From Selaginella moellendorffii (Eukaryota; Streptophyta; Lycopodiopsida; Selaginellales; Selaginellaceae): DNA of 64,000 bases. The stretch spans positions 4,971,053 through 5,035,052 of the forward strand of contig NW_003314261.1 of NCBI RefSeq assembly GCF_000143415.4, read 5' to 3'. The position numbers and the translations under genes were made by a program. Below the pieces are notes generated by a model. It saw only the letters and a list, made by a program, of their open reading frames with translations, was not told the origin of the DNA and ran no database searches. This document shows, one piece after another, positions 1-11,290 of the stretch. Position 1 is the first letter of the stretch; every line of letters starts with the position of its first letter.

Positions 1-703
1 GTGGAGCTTGATGCTCCTCTGGGCAAGATGGAGGACAAGGGGCTAGAGCCCGGGAAGGGGGCGTGGGACGTAGCGATGGTGGCGTGCGCTTGCGCCGGGC
101 GGAGTAAAGAGATGCTTGGAGCTCTTCGCTCGGATGATCCGGGCGGGCCATGCACCTGACGCGCGATCCTTTGGATCGCTGCTCAGTTCGATCGAGAAGG
201 GGATTGGTCTCGATCCGGGACATGGAGCTGGTGGAGAGCATGCGGAGGGGAGGCGTGAGGCCGATCGAATTGATCTACACGACGCTCATTGCGGCGCACG
301 GCAAGGCCAGCGGTGGCACCGCCGCTGCCATTCCCAGGATCGTGGAGGAGATGCGATTGCAAGGAGTGGCCATGGGGCTGGCGAGCTACAATGCCATCAT
401 CACGGTGTGCGCGCGCCGCAGCGACGCGGCGGGGGTGGTGGAGTGGATGCGCAGGCTCGAGGCGGCGGGGATCGAGCCCAATTCCATCACGTATAACAAG
501 CTGGTGGAGGCACTGGTGGCGGGAGGCCATGGCGGCGTACGTGGCCATGGTGGAATCCGACCAGCTGGAGCCATCGCCATGGGCCTACGATGCTCTTGCG
601 TGGGTGTGTAGAGCGAATAGCATTCCAATCGACCACCGCATTGTGGGACGGAGGCCGAGACAACTGATCCAACACTGCCTAGAGGAAGAGAAAACAAGAG
701 CTT
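1..703 (+). pseudogene. PPR (pentatricopeptide repeat) gene relic, 3' end, frameshifted
   Basis: Successive stretches translate as ordinary PPR repeats, but in changing frames. Frame 1 is used from the window edge to about 114, frame 2 from about 116 to 200, frame 3 from about 205 to 530 and frame 1 again to the stop near 703. Typical PPR phrases include MRRGGVRPIELIYTTLIAAH and LEAAGIEPNSITYNKLVEAL. PPR proteins bind organellar RNA. The three shifts within 550 bp suggest a dead gene, although assembly indels cannot be excluded. The 5' part lies outside the window, so the length of the parent protein is unknown. Confidence 0.7.
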
Positions 704-3290
704 AAAAAGGGTTTAAAGCCGAAAAAAGTGTTACACAGAATGGAAGGAGCTTTTGTTCTTACACAAAAAATTTGTCTAGAGGATTTTTTTCCTTTCGAAG
801 TAGGATTTGAGGGTTCAAAATTGTCCCAAAGATTAACTCTTTGGACTAAGATTTTAAAATGTATAATAGGGGTAATGCGTAGATTAGGCATAATTGACTA
901 ACTTGAGATATTGCAGTAAATATATCTATTTTTGTTTTATATTTGGCTTGGTTTTAAGTAAAAGATCCATACTATGCTAACTGTACTTATATCCTCATAT
1001 TAGGCCACAAATATGCTGAAATAGCATTAGACTTTGTTTGGCTCAATTTGACATCATAATCTTAGAGATCTTAAATGCTCCTTTGTTACTTACTATATAT
1101 TCAAAAGTTTAGTTCTGTCTCTTTTTTAGTGGCCTAAGGCCTTCAAACTCAAGTCCCGCTCCATTGCCCTTAGCATATATGTTCAAGAGTTAAATTTCAC
1201 TCCATGGTTATCCTATAGTAAATAATTATAGGGTAAAGGATATGAACTACACCAATGAATTGTCTTTCAAATCATTTTCTTTAGTTATTTATAATTTACC
1301 GTGCTTCTTTACAAATTTATACCTTTATGAATAAAAATTAAGAGCCACAACTCTCCCAAGAGCCCCTCTCTCTTGACACTATACCTTGGATTAAGCCTAG
1401 CTAGAGCATACTAAACCATCATATATCAATCTCAACATATAAACTAACTAACAAAATTAGTTAATTAAATTTAGTTAATTAAACTCAAATGTAACTCTTG
1501 AATTTAAACATTGCAAGAGGTCACATAACCTAGTATTACTCAAATTCAAAGACATTTAGCCTTAAATATCCAATGAATGTATTCATGATTGGCATCTTGT
1601 TCCACTAATATTTGTTTAGCTGTTATTGTTGAAAGAGGTGAAGAAGCATTGTACAGCCTTGACAAGTCTTGCTCCTTGAATGCTAGTATCTACTTTGAAC
1701 CTTTCCTTTAGTGATCACTTTCTTTCATAGTGGACGTTAATCTTGGCCAATGCCAGGAAATACATCCTAAAGGACAGTGATGGTAGATATAGTGATTGAT
1801 GATATAAGAGTTGGGAGTTGTGAATAGTGACTTGGATGTGAACTGCTTATCATCACTCTTACATAAGAGGATAGAGACACTGCTTTGCTCACCCACCCGC
1901 ATGGGTTGTACTTTGCGTTGCCATAACCATCAAACACCAATGGTCACAACAATAACTAACGGTTTAGGGTCAACAATGTCTACACTCCTAGACATTGGTG
2001 GCTGCTGCTAAGCACACTGTGGAAAATTATGGACTCAATCATCTCGCACACCTTTTTTAAAAGGCTATGGAACATTGCCATTCCCTTCATGTTGGTTCTT
2101 TAAAAGACAGTCTGTAGAAGGGACCATCAAGAGTTGAAGGTTTGATCACATGTTCCTCAATTGCACTAGTGGAAAAGTAGTTCTGGAGGTAATGCAAACT
2201 TCTAATGGAATTTACTTTAGCTTTATTTAATGAAGAATTAAAATGTAAAAAATCCTAAAACATTTGAGAAGGAAAATGACACAATATCTAGATTCTTGTA
2301 CACTAGTATATTGTTTGATCTATTGCTCTATCTGGGAAACAAGGGCAGGGTGGTAAACATGGGAGCTCTTGCAATACCCTGCTAGCTCTGGGTAACAAGG
2401 GCTCTAGGATCTAGGTACTTTCTCTACTTGTCATGGGAGAATTGTTAAAAAGATGTGTTTCTTGTAAAAGCCTTAGTAATAATGAAATACAAAATAAAAC
2501 TGGAGAAGCAAACTTGAAGGTTTCAAAGAATCTCAAGGAGACAATCCAAGCCAAACACGAGTAGTTCACGTTGATGTAGAGCACCTTCTCGTCACTGTAC
2601 TGTGAAAGATTTCCAATCTCTCACAATCCATATTGGCACTTTTAAAAGCAAGAGATGAGCTGGATCAACGATGTGCTTCAATGTGATTCTGGCCCATAGG
2701 TGCGAATGAGCATTGGACGGTCACAATTGCCTAGAATGGATAGCTGGAACAAATTAGGGGAATACGATCTGGCCACAGCAGTCAAGGTGAAATCACTGCA
2801 ATTGACAGTAAGCTATGCACTATGGTGAGATCACAGTGATTCCATATCCAGGAATCGGCAAGATACTGTTGATGCCTAAGTCGCCCTCATCTCAAGGCTT
2901 TGGTGGAAGCAGGCAAAGAGACAAAAACGCACACAATATAGCACCCCCCTCTCTTATGTGGCTGCACCTTTGCCACCTCGCTTCCTCCTTAGTGCACTTA
3001 GTCATGCCCAACTCTGCACCCTAAATGTTTAATGACTAACTCTAAATTAGTAACGTTAAACTTTAATTAGTAGATGTGGTTAACTAATATGTTAACAACT
3101 TTAATTTTATAATTAGCCAGTGAATGAACGGCTATAATTCATAAGTATAGAACCTATGCTTGGTTTAGGTTTTTCCTCATTGTGTTTGTGCTCATATTTT
3201 CTTTCTTATTTTATTCATTCTCTTTAGTATTATACTAGATTGGAATATGTTTCTGATCTTATTGAGAGAACTAATAGTAAAGTAAATTCT
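704..3290. other. AT-rich stretch without a recognisable gene
   Basis: About 2.6 kb of AT-rich sequence with frequent stops in all frames. The short open frames at 1811-2011 and 2815-3024 show no family motif, no convincing splice pattern and no repeat unit that I can see. Confidence 0.6.
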
Positions 3291-3310
3291 TTTATTTTTG
3301 TATTACAATT

Positions 3311-4176
3311 GGTCTTCTTCCAGAAGAGAGAGAATGTGAAAGATGTCATCGACCAATGAGATATTGATCTGATAATCGAGGTTATAAAGATGGTTTAAAG
3401 TGGAATTGTAAAAATTGCAATACCACAAAATGTCTTAAAACTAATACATGGTTTGCAAATAGTAATCTCACATTTTCTCAAATATTTAGAGTGATGTATT
3501 GTTAGTGCATTAAAATGCCACAAGATCAAGCTCATATTGAGTGTAGTATTAAAAGTGAGCACATGACAACAAATTAGTACAACTTTTGTTGTGATATTTA
3601 TGTTATCATATTACAATGGGGTAATCAAAAGATTGGTGGTCCAAGAAGAATTGTGGAAATTAATGAAAGTAAGTTTGGTAAGCAAAAATATAATTGTGGT
3701 AGAAGAGTAGAAAGTCAATGGATCTTTGGAGGAATTGAACATGATTCAAATTGAATGTTTATAGTTACAATGGCTAATCGTACTACACAAACTTTATATG
3801 TTGAACTAGGTAAGTTTTATTTATATTATTATTCTTAATTAATAAGTATAATTAATTTCTTAAGAACAATTTTATATACTGATTGTTGGGCTGGTTATGA
3901 TTCAGAATGGTTGAATCAGTTGAACTTCACTCATTATATAATCAATCACTCCTAGAATTTTGTTGATCATGTGATTGTACAAATCGTATTAAATTAACAT
4001 GGAATGCAGTGAAAAGATCTTTTCCTCACTATGGTGCAACAAAAGGATTATACAGCTCTTACTTTCAAGAATATATTCAGTGAAAAATATATCTTGAAAT
4101 AAAGGAAGTTGCATTTAATATTCTATGTAGTCATATTAAGCTATACAATCAAGATAATGTTGTTATAGTAGAATAA
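3311..4176 (+). pseudogene. Merlin-type (IS1595/ISXO2-related) DNA transposase relic
   Basis: One frame from 3311 to about 3808 reads through four stop codons and still shows the layout of an ISXO2/IS1595 transposase. There is an N-terminal zinc ribbon with two CxxC pairs (ECERCH near 3330 and WNCKNC near 3400), then GGPRRIVEINESKFGKQKY and GRRVESQWIFGGIE. A probable intron (about 3809-3863, GT..AG) leads to a second part with TDCWAGY, NFVD and TWNAVKRSFPHYG, all familiar from the family's catalytic core. The first catalytic Asp of the EIDES motif is Asn here (EINES), and the region that should hold the third acidic residue is shifted. Eukaryotic elements with this transposase are the Merlin superfamily. 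It is certainly inactive; terminal inverted repeats were not located. Confidence 0.75.
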
Positions 4177-4248
4177 ATAGTATATTTTATTTTTTACTTT
4201 TAAATACTTAAAAATAATTGAAAATAATATACTAGAACAATCTTTCAT

Positions 4249-4930
4249 TTATAGTAATGGCATGCTTATGTAAGCAATGAGGTGGCATGCAAATCCAAAT
4301 AAGCAAATGGGGCCCACTCTAAATAAAGTGGGGGTGCTGTCTACCCCCAAAACACTAGTAATTGTTGGGCCGTGTGGAATTGGCAAGAGTTGCTTGCTCA
4401 GGGCTTTGGCTTGCGGCTGGATTCGAGGATTGTTTGCATCTGGGACCTCACTAAGCAGGACTTGGCCAGGTGAGCCGCTCGGCCTGCTTGCAAAACGTGA
4501 GGATGAGATACAGAGTTTGGATTCTTTGCAAGACATCCAGTACGTGCTGGCGATGCAAAAGCCCAACAGGCATGCCAGATGATAAAGGACGTTTCCAAGA
4601 TTGATTCGCATTTCATTGTTGGTGAAGGAGGAGGGGTTTGAATTCATGACTCATCACATTGCCCCCTAGTGTATGGGGAAGTCCACGCAGCAGAGAAGGC
4701 CATGGTTCTTTCAGCATGCCACAGCGCAGCATTGTCTGTGCGCTGGATTATTTGCAGGACGAAGGAGTCGTGCGTTCGAATCCGTGCCCCAACATGCTTG
4801 GGAAAATAAAAGGAGTGATCAGTTTGTTTTATTTGAGGGTCCCTCTTCTTCGGATGGGTTCGAACCCGGGATCGGCTCTACAAGACTATCCCTCAGGTCC
4901 CTGGGCTGGCCAGTCTTCCCAGGGTTGATC
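4249..4930. other. GC-richer block with a P-loop-like phrase and tRNA-like B-box motifs
   Basis: A + strand open frame at 4277-4582 contains GPCGIGKSCLLRALA, which resembles a Walker A loop of the ABC transporter type, but no Walker B or signature motif follows. Three B-box-like strings occur near 4636 (GGTTTGAATTC), 4770 (GTTCGAATCC) and 4857 (GGGTTCGAACCC). No cloverleaf can be folded by eye. The block may be a gene fragment, a SINE-like composite, or both. Confidence 0.25.
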
Positions 4931-5109
4931 ACTTGAAAAATATTGCGTCTCTGTTCTACATAACGAGTTTAGTTAAGCCTTAACCCTGATACAAGCCAAC
5001 GGCTTAGATCGAGATTCGGAGGAATCGTGCTTCGTCCCATCTCACCGGAGGAAAGCATTGCTTGCGAGAAACGGAGCCTCTGCAAGAATAGTGAATCACA
5101 CCTCCATAA

Positions 5110-5890
5110 ATCCCACACTTACCGGTGGACACCAAAGTTCTGATTTTTACTTCCGATCGTTGCGTAGTCGGATTTGTTGCTTGACGAGCTCCTCTTCTTT
5201 ATCGACAAACACATAGACGGCTCCATAGACTCTGCGGAAGGAGCATGTAACCAGTGCCGATTCCTGCCGCAGAGACGAGATATCTGAAAACACAATCGAT
5301 AGGCGAACGATGAGACAAACGTGAAGACTAATAAGGAAAGAGCTCCAGGAGAAAACCATGAGAAACTTAACACAAATGCCTTCGCCAAGACGAAGTTGAC
5401 CGTCTTGGTGATCGTCAAGTTGTTGAAGCCCGGGACCTGAATGGCATGAGTCTGCTTATCCGTAGTGTGTGAGAAGCGCGAAAGTCAGTTCTTCCCTCAA
5501 GCACACAACACATCATTCTCAGAGATAAATGGACAAATTAAGAAAGAAAACTTACATTGATCTTCGACCATGACGAAGGTTTCGCAGTTCTTCTCTTGTC
5601 TCTAGTTGGCCCATAACCTTCCATAGCAGTCTATGGACCAGCCCCTGGCGAGATGTTTTCGATCCAGATTCGCTGGGATACCATGGAAAATAGTTTCTTG
5701 CTGGCTTCCTTTCACTGAAGCCTTGCTCTTGCTGGAGAGTGGTGTTGCCTGTGTGTGAGCAAAGATTCGATTCTTCTCAAAAACACGCCTTATTGATTCG
5801 TTGTTTTCCTCATTGTACGCCTTGATCTTGGCCTCTGTCTCAACAACATTGGCATTGACATTGTTGAATCCCACCGGCTCTGGCCCCAAA
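5110..5890 (-). pseudogene. Unrecognised split gene, probably broken
   Basis: Three exon-like pieces lie in order on the minus strand. The piece at 5889-5602 contains NVNANVVETEAKIKAYNEEN. A piece at about 5450-5340 (FNNLTITKTVNFVLAKAF) and one at about 5285-5150 (YGAVYVFVDKEEELVKQQ) are joined by a plausible intron whose acceptor TTTTCAG lies near 5284. The first piece ends in a stop (after YGRLWAN) before its best donor near 5552, so the gene looks interrupted unless a different splice is used. I do not recognise the family. Confidence 0.35.
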
Positions 5891-6389
5891 GCTTTGTCAC
5901 GCTAGATTGGCTCATAAATCCAGACAAATTACCAATCCCAGCAATCTCAGCGCGTTGCAAACTACATGTAACTTTTCCTCCGCTTTCATGTTGATCTCTC
6001 GGCTTATTTTTTCTTCATGGAAACGACGCCAAGATCATCGCGAGCTGGCAGATGAGGTTTGATCTTCCGGACAAGAGTTTCACGCCACGTGGCTCTAGCT
6101 TGTGTCGATTTTCACTGCTAGGGCATTCCACCCTGCCGTGGTTCAGAATTCCGCCATGTATATAAAGGGGTCGAGTAGAGATGAATTTCCCAGGGGAGAG
6201 CTTGAAACATTAGCGTTTGAATCCCCCGGGAATGGGGCCGCTGGCCCTCGACCGCTTTGGTGGACTGTGAGGCTCTTCAGGCTAAATCTCCATAGCCAAC
6301 TTGATCGTGGTCTAGAGGATAGCATCAGGTACACAACCCCCAGCAGTGGCCCGTAAATTTTAACACCAAGAAGCATAGCATTTTTTGTC

Positions 6390-7590
6390 TTCCTCTCGGG
6401 CAATTGAGGAGCCCAAATTGTTAGAGATATGCCGAGCGTCAAGTTCGTCCCGTTGTACCCAGCCAGCTTTAAGCCCTACTGCAACCCGAACAGGCCCATC
6501 TCTGTCGTGTCCAGTCCACAGAAGTGGGAACAAACGGCAGGCTCGCAATCACAGGCTTGATCCAAGCACCCAGCTTTGCCGAGAGCATCCACCATGCAGC
6601 TGTAGTGTTCGTTTCCAGCTTCCAGCTCGTAATCCATCACCATCAAAAGGAAGCACGACCTCGAGCACAAGCCATGAGAAGCAGCAAATGGCTTGTTTCG
6701 TCGGGGCACACAGCTGCGATCTTCATTCTTCCCAGCAATTCCAAAATTTTGGAGCATGGACCCATAGCCAGTGAGGAGAGCATTCCACGAGATTAAAATT
6801 GGACTAGGCATCGAATCAAACTTCCAGGTTCCCATTCTGGGCATATGCCGAGAGAAGTGACGTCCACGAGACGAGATCTCGGAGGAAAGAGCTCATCCGT
6901 CTTGGAAAGATCCAGTATGCTGTTAGCATTGCGTTCCAAGAAGAAATGTCATGGCAAGGCATTAGTGCAACTGCTTCTTCAAGATGCCTGTATGCCGAGA
7001 GAATGATCGTGAATGAGACCCTACTCTCAAACGCACACCTTGCTTCTTCCAGATTCCCACTCTGCGATTCCACTGAGGCATCTCGCTGCTCCATTTCCTG
7101 GAACTCGTTTGGCCTGGATGAGATCGCCGTGCTGGACGGAATGCCATGCTGGCAGCATATTCCACCTGGAAGATGCTCGTAGAATATTCAATGGTCTCGC
7201 AGCGGCAGCGGTGCGGCTTCTCCCTTATATGCGACGAAGACTGCAAGTGGAGGCAAATAAGTCTTCGAAGCGATGCCGATGCTGGATTTGGATCGATTGA
7301 GCCTGGGCTTTTTTTTCTAGAGATTCACATCGAAGACCTCCTTGGCCTGGGCCAGCTACCCATTGTGCGAGTACGTGCAGAGGAGGATCGACCAGGAGTA
7401 GCCGTTCTTGGATCGAATGCCATCGAAGACCTAGCGTGCAATACCCAGGCATTTCCCACCAATGGAATGCATGAATTGATTGCCTCTGCCGCTGCGAGAT
7501 TCCGGCACGATCTCACAAGATCCAAGAACCATCGCTCAATTGCATTGCCAGGATCTCGCGGTTGACATGAACAAGACGAGCGCAAGCTAC
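6390..7590 (-). pseudogene. PLS-type PPR pseudogene
   Basis: Minus-strand translations in several frames give clear PLS-class PPR phrases. In gene order these are LVRSCRNLAAAEAINSC near 7510, DLVSWTSLLSAYAQNG near 6860, HDISSWNAMLTAYW near 6930, ISWNALLTGYG near 6790 and MVDALGKAGCLDQA near 6570. The frame changes repeatedly and repeats are missing or out of usual order, so this is a decayed copy. Its 5' end (7325-7585) is closely similar to 12283-12516, which shows that both come from one parental gene or a recent duplication. Confidence 0.7.
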
Positions 7591-8650
7591 AAAACAGGAA
7601 AGCAAAAGTAAAGTTTCCACTAGAAACTAAAAGGTTTTTAGTGCCTTAGAAACCATAGTGAAATTCCTGTGAATTTAGAGTGGTTTCTAGATCATTTTTA
7701 ATCTTACAAATTCAATCAGTCATTAATCTGTTGATTCATGAGTGGCTTGAGCACTCCATGAGATCGTGGACACTTTTTATACACTTTTTGTTGCACTTTG
7801 ATACTAGCAAATATTGGTATATATCAGTGTCTATAGTTAATGAATTATCCCTATTCAGAAAACAAGAGGATATATCTCATTGATGAGATCCTTGATCCAC
7901 TGGAAAGAGCAAAAACCAATAGAACAACGTATGAAATACCTAGAACACTTTGTCTTTGTGATGAGTTGAATCCTCAAACAATGATTGAAGGCTATCATTC
8001 ATCCATGCTCATAGAGTTTGCAAGTTATGTAGTTGAACTTTATGCTGGGATGGGTGATATTTATGGAGAAAAACTTTAACTGTAAAGAAATCCATCCTTA
8101 CGAGCTTGTTTCAGTGGCAGATTGTAGATTTACATGTAATTTGTTTGAAATTGAGTATTCATAATAGTCTTCAAAAGAAACAAAGAAAATATCAAATACA
8201 ATCCAAATGAGAAAAAATAAAAAACCCAATATAAGGTTGATATTGGCCTTGTTTAAGAAACTCGGATATATTCTTCATCTCTTCATGCATGTTCAAAAGA
8301 ATATCCTACAAAGGCAATCACTGTCGTGAAATCTAAGCAATGTTGGAGAGCATTAAAAAAAAAGACTATCAAGGATAAAGATAATACAAGTTAAAGCAAA
8401 AAAATCATATCTAGAAGCCATCTTAAGTAGAGGTTTCTTGGATCATGAAGTAGTATATTTCCAACTCCTGATTCTTTATCGCCATAGTGAGCCAACCCTA
8501 AGCTGGAGCAAATAGTGAGAAGTTCCTAGCTCTTCTCAAGATCAAGGAACACTTTAAGCTTTTGAAACTTTTCACCATCCCAAAATTCATTGATGACTTG
8601 ATCTAAATCTTTGTTTTTCCACCTTTCTCTAGCTCTCTAGATTGCCAAAT
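7591..8650. other. AT-rich stretch, one short unrecognised ORF
   Basis: Apart from an open frame of 79 codons on the + strand at 7840-8079, which has no family motif or splice context that I recognise, I see nothing in this stretch. Confidence 0.4.
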
Positions 8651-8980
8651 TCATGACACCAAGTTGAGTTGCTTGTCAATAACTTGAGAACTTTTCACAA
8701 AAGTAGATATTGAAGAGCCATGCATGTTATCTAGATTTGTACAGGACAGTAGACAATGATCAGCTTGCATAATGATTAGTTCACGTTGAGCAGCAAAAAA
8801 CCACCATCGTTCCACTTCTAGCACTCCTAACTCTAGAGCTTTCTTGTTAAGATCACTCCACGAATGTGGCACTTGTTGTTTTCTGTCCCAAGCATGGATT
8901 GCATTTGAGCAGGACAGCTTCTCTGAATGACAAGCTCCAAAGAGAATCTTCATCAGCTTGTCCTGAAAACCAGCAGACAC
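8651..8980 (-). other. Unrecognised 109-codon ORF
   Basis: The frame is open upstream of its first Met, to about 9040, with phrases such as DWCFRIAEACDEECVSAGF and KALELGVLEVERWWFFAAQ. No domain is recognised. It lies next to a Gag-like scrap on the same strand and could be part of the same mobile element, but this is conjecture. Confidence 0.3.
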
Positions 8981-9232
8981 ACACTCCTCGTCACAAGCTT
9001 CTGCTATTCTAAAGCACCAATCCTTTATCTTGCATTGTCCTCACAAGCATTGTTCACCTTTTCTTCTGCTGTTGCTAGTAGAATTTCTTCTTCCACATGT
9101 TCTTCATGCTCTACTTGAAGGTCGTACATTTCATCTTCCAGATCAAAATCTTGAGAATTTCCAGTGATCCTGCTACCTTGGATATCCTAAAGACTATGCC
9201 GAAACAATGTCAACGGACTAATGAGCTTTCCC

Positions 9233-9341
9233 TTACACTTTCTTTAACGTCGCTGAAAAAAATTTCTGATGCAAAGTTTGCTCATTGTTGGCCATGCTCA
9301 TGTTCTTGAACATGGTGACATGCTCGTCAGGATCACCAAAT
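9233..9341 (-). mobile_element. Gag-like retroelement fragment
   Basis: The minus strand reads FGDPDEHVTMFKNMSMAN followed by LHQKFFSATLKK and a stop. The order DPDEHV..F...M, then a short hydrophobic phrase with F.xTL, is typical of the retrotransposon Gag domain of plant LTR elements. Only about 35 residues are present. The fragment ends exactly where the left arm of the large inverted repeat begins. Confidence 0.5.
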
Positions 9342-9530
9342 GTCACCGCAGACACCAGACTATTACGAGCCCCCGAACAGCGATTGCCGTGGCAGTTTCT
9401 CGGATGGTTTTGATCCGTCCTACCAGTCGCCACCCCGGCCGCTCGGGCGTCCCAGTCTCGGGCAGCAATCCGGCCTCGGACAACGCCCGTGGGGCCGCCT
9501 GGAAGCTGCCACTCGTCGGGAGCTGGCCAA
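9342..9530 (+). pseudogene. Truncated, frameshifted copy of the secreted-peptide gene
   Basis: This copy matches the 3' part of the gene at 17604-18095 (inverted). It keeps the DYYEPP phrase in one frame and the VPVSGSNPASDN phrase in another. Comparison with the right-arm copy shows one base missing from a run of C near 9435 and about ten bases missing shortly after. The signal-peptide half is absent; it is replaced by unrelated DNA with a Gag-like scrap. Confidence 0.7.
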
Positions 9531-9749
9531 GTTCTCGATTGGTCAATCCATCTATATGTTTTCTTCGTTTGTTTCTAGATCTTCTCGAAGAGCTTTATAC
9601 CGTCTTTCCGAGAAACAGAGTCCCATGCTACGTGCCAGCGATTTCTTGTCTTCTTCGCGCTGGATTGTTAGCTCTGTGGAATCTTGGCCGAAGAGGCTTG
9701 ATCTGGATGATCCCATCTTACGTGTTTCTTGTGCACTCGATCGAGTGCT

Positions 9750-11134
9750 ATGGTGCAGCTCGAATCCGTGCAGCTACTTTGCAGCCGATCCATCCAACCA
9801 GCCGCCGCTGCCAGCGACATTGATCCTCCTACGCGCTACGAGCTCACGCCCTTCGATGGCGTGATGAGAATCGCTCTCTACCAGAAGAGGATCCTCTTCT
9901 TCGAGCGCGGCGATTCTAGGATGGATTTCGCGGCGGTGGTGGCAGCGCTCGAGGAGAGCTTGCGATGGGTGCTGGTGAGTTTCCGGCCGCTGTGTGGGCG
10001 TATGGTGGTCGATCAAGATCTTAGTAGCGGCCTCTGGATCGATTGCTCGGGCGAGACGAGCGTCCAGTTTGCAGAGGCACAGACGGCTGCGCGGCTGGAG
10101 GATCTGGGCGATTTCGAGCCCAGCGAGTTTTGCGACTCGCTGGTTGAGATTGGATGCTCTCCAAAGTACCCGTGGGATCCAAAGCTGCCATTGCTCTTTG
10201 TCCAGGTAAATGTCTATCATTTCCTTTGTGACCATCTTGATCTTGCTCACCAAGTTCCACGTCTATATAGGTGACGAGATTTGGCTGTGGAGGCATAAGC
10301 CTCGGAATCGCGTTTAGCCACCAAACCATGGACGGCGTGAGCGCCTGGAACTTCATGAAGTCGTGGGCCGAGCGCGCCAGGAGCAGAGGAACCTCACCGC
10401 TCCCGCGAGTTTCTTGCTATGCATACAAGCCTCCCGAGCTCTTGGAGCAGCAACTAGAAGAAGCGGCGCGAATGGTCGGCCTCGCACTTGGCATTGCCAC
10501 CAAGAACACCATCAAGCCAAAGCTCGGTGTCAAGAAATTCAAAGCCACACGAGAAGTCATCCAAGCCTTGAAAACCTCTCTCTCGAGCTTCAGCTCCTTC
10601 GAGCTCGTGTGCGCGGACTACTGGCGGAGGACGGTGGCGGCGGCGGTGCAGGCGGGATTTCTCGACAACGCCGACGATTGCTACTTCGCGATCCTGGTCA
10701 ACTGCCGGGGAAGGATCGCATCCATGCCGGACTCCTACTTTGGAAACGCGATCACCGGCACCCGAGTCCGCGCCAAAATTTGCGAGCTCCTTGGTGGTGG
10801 GGGGATTTGCAACGCTGCTCAGGTGATCCACGAAGGGATTGCCGGACTGCGCGACGTCGAGGGATCCGTGCTGGTGATCAACAAGTTTGTGGAAGAGCTG
10901 GCGAGGAATGGTGCCGAGATTCCAGCGCACAAGCCGGGGCAGTCGGTGCTGGTGGTGAGCTCACCGCGCCACCCCATTTTCGAGTGTGACTTTGGATTTG
11001 GGAGGCCGGTCGGGGTGACTTTCGGGACGAACGACCTGGACGATTCCAAGCTCTACTTGTTCCCGGCCGCGGATGGGAATGGCATGGACGTGACAGTTTG
11101 TATGAGAGTCGAGGCGCTCGACAAGTTCGTGTGA
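9750..11134 (+). CDS. BAHD acyltransferase, copy 1
   Basis: Exons 9750-10205 and 10271-11134 (65-bp intron) give 439 residues, the usual BAHD length. BAHD enzymes transfer acyl groups from acyl-CoA to alcohols or amines in the cytosol, as in phenylpropanoid, wax or polyester metabolism. The catalytic HxxxD motif is seen as HQTMDG at the start of exon 2, and the structural DFGWG motif appears as DFGFG near residue 391. The start MVQLESVQLL is chosen because the reading frame upstream differs between this copy and copy 2 by a 2-bp indel, which indicates untranslated sequence there. The acyl donor and acceptor cannot be told from sequence. It looks intact and is the near-twin of the gene at 15990-17370. 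Confidence 0.9.
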
Positions 11135-11290
11135 GCCTTAGCTCTGCACATTCTTCTTGTGCTCGCAATGCGCGAGCTCTTTTCTCAGTTGTCCATCGAT
11201 TCTTCGTTTGGGTTGGAGCTTGGATTTGTTTCGCCAATAATTCTTCGTGATCTCTTTCTTTCCATTGCGAAGACTTCGAAAATTTGAACC

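Larger units (their letters stand above)
9342..11290 (+). repeat. Left arm of a ~2-kb inverted duplication
   Basis: The arm runs from the peptide-gene remnant through the BAHD gene to its 3' flank (AAAATTTGA near 11285). The same order, inverted, is found at 15831-17807, including the intron and the flanks of the BAHD gene. The two arms are separated by about 4.5 kb. Confidence 0.85.

Noticed and set aside
4277-4582. ABC transporter suggested by GPCGIGKS
   Set aside because: Only the P-loop-like phrase is present; no Walker B, signature or membrane part. Kept as an undefined block.
4760-4900. tRNA genes suggested by GTTCGAA strings
   Set aside because: No A-box, anticodon stem or acceptor stem could be fitted around them.
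10454-10930. Antisense frames within both BAHD genes (also 16152-16667)
   Set aside because: They mirror each other only because the genes are duplicates. HxxxD and DFGFG on the sense strand decide the coding strand.
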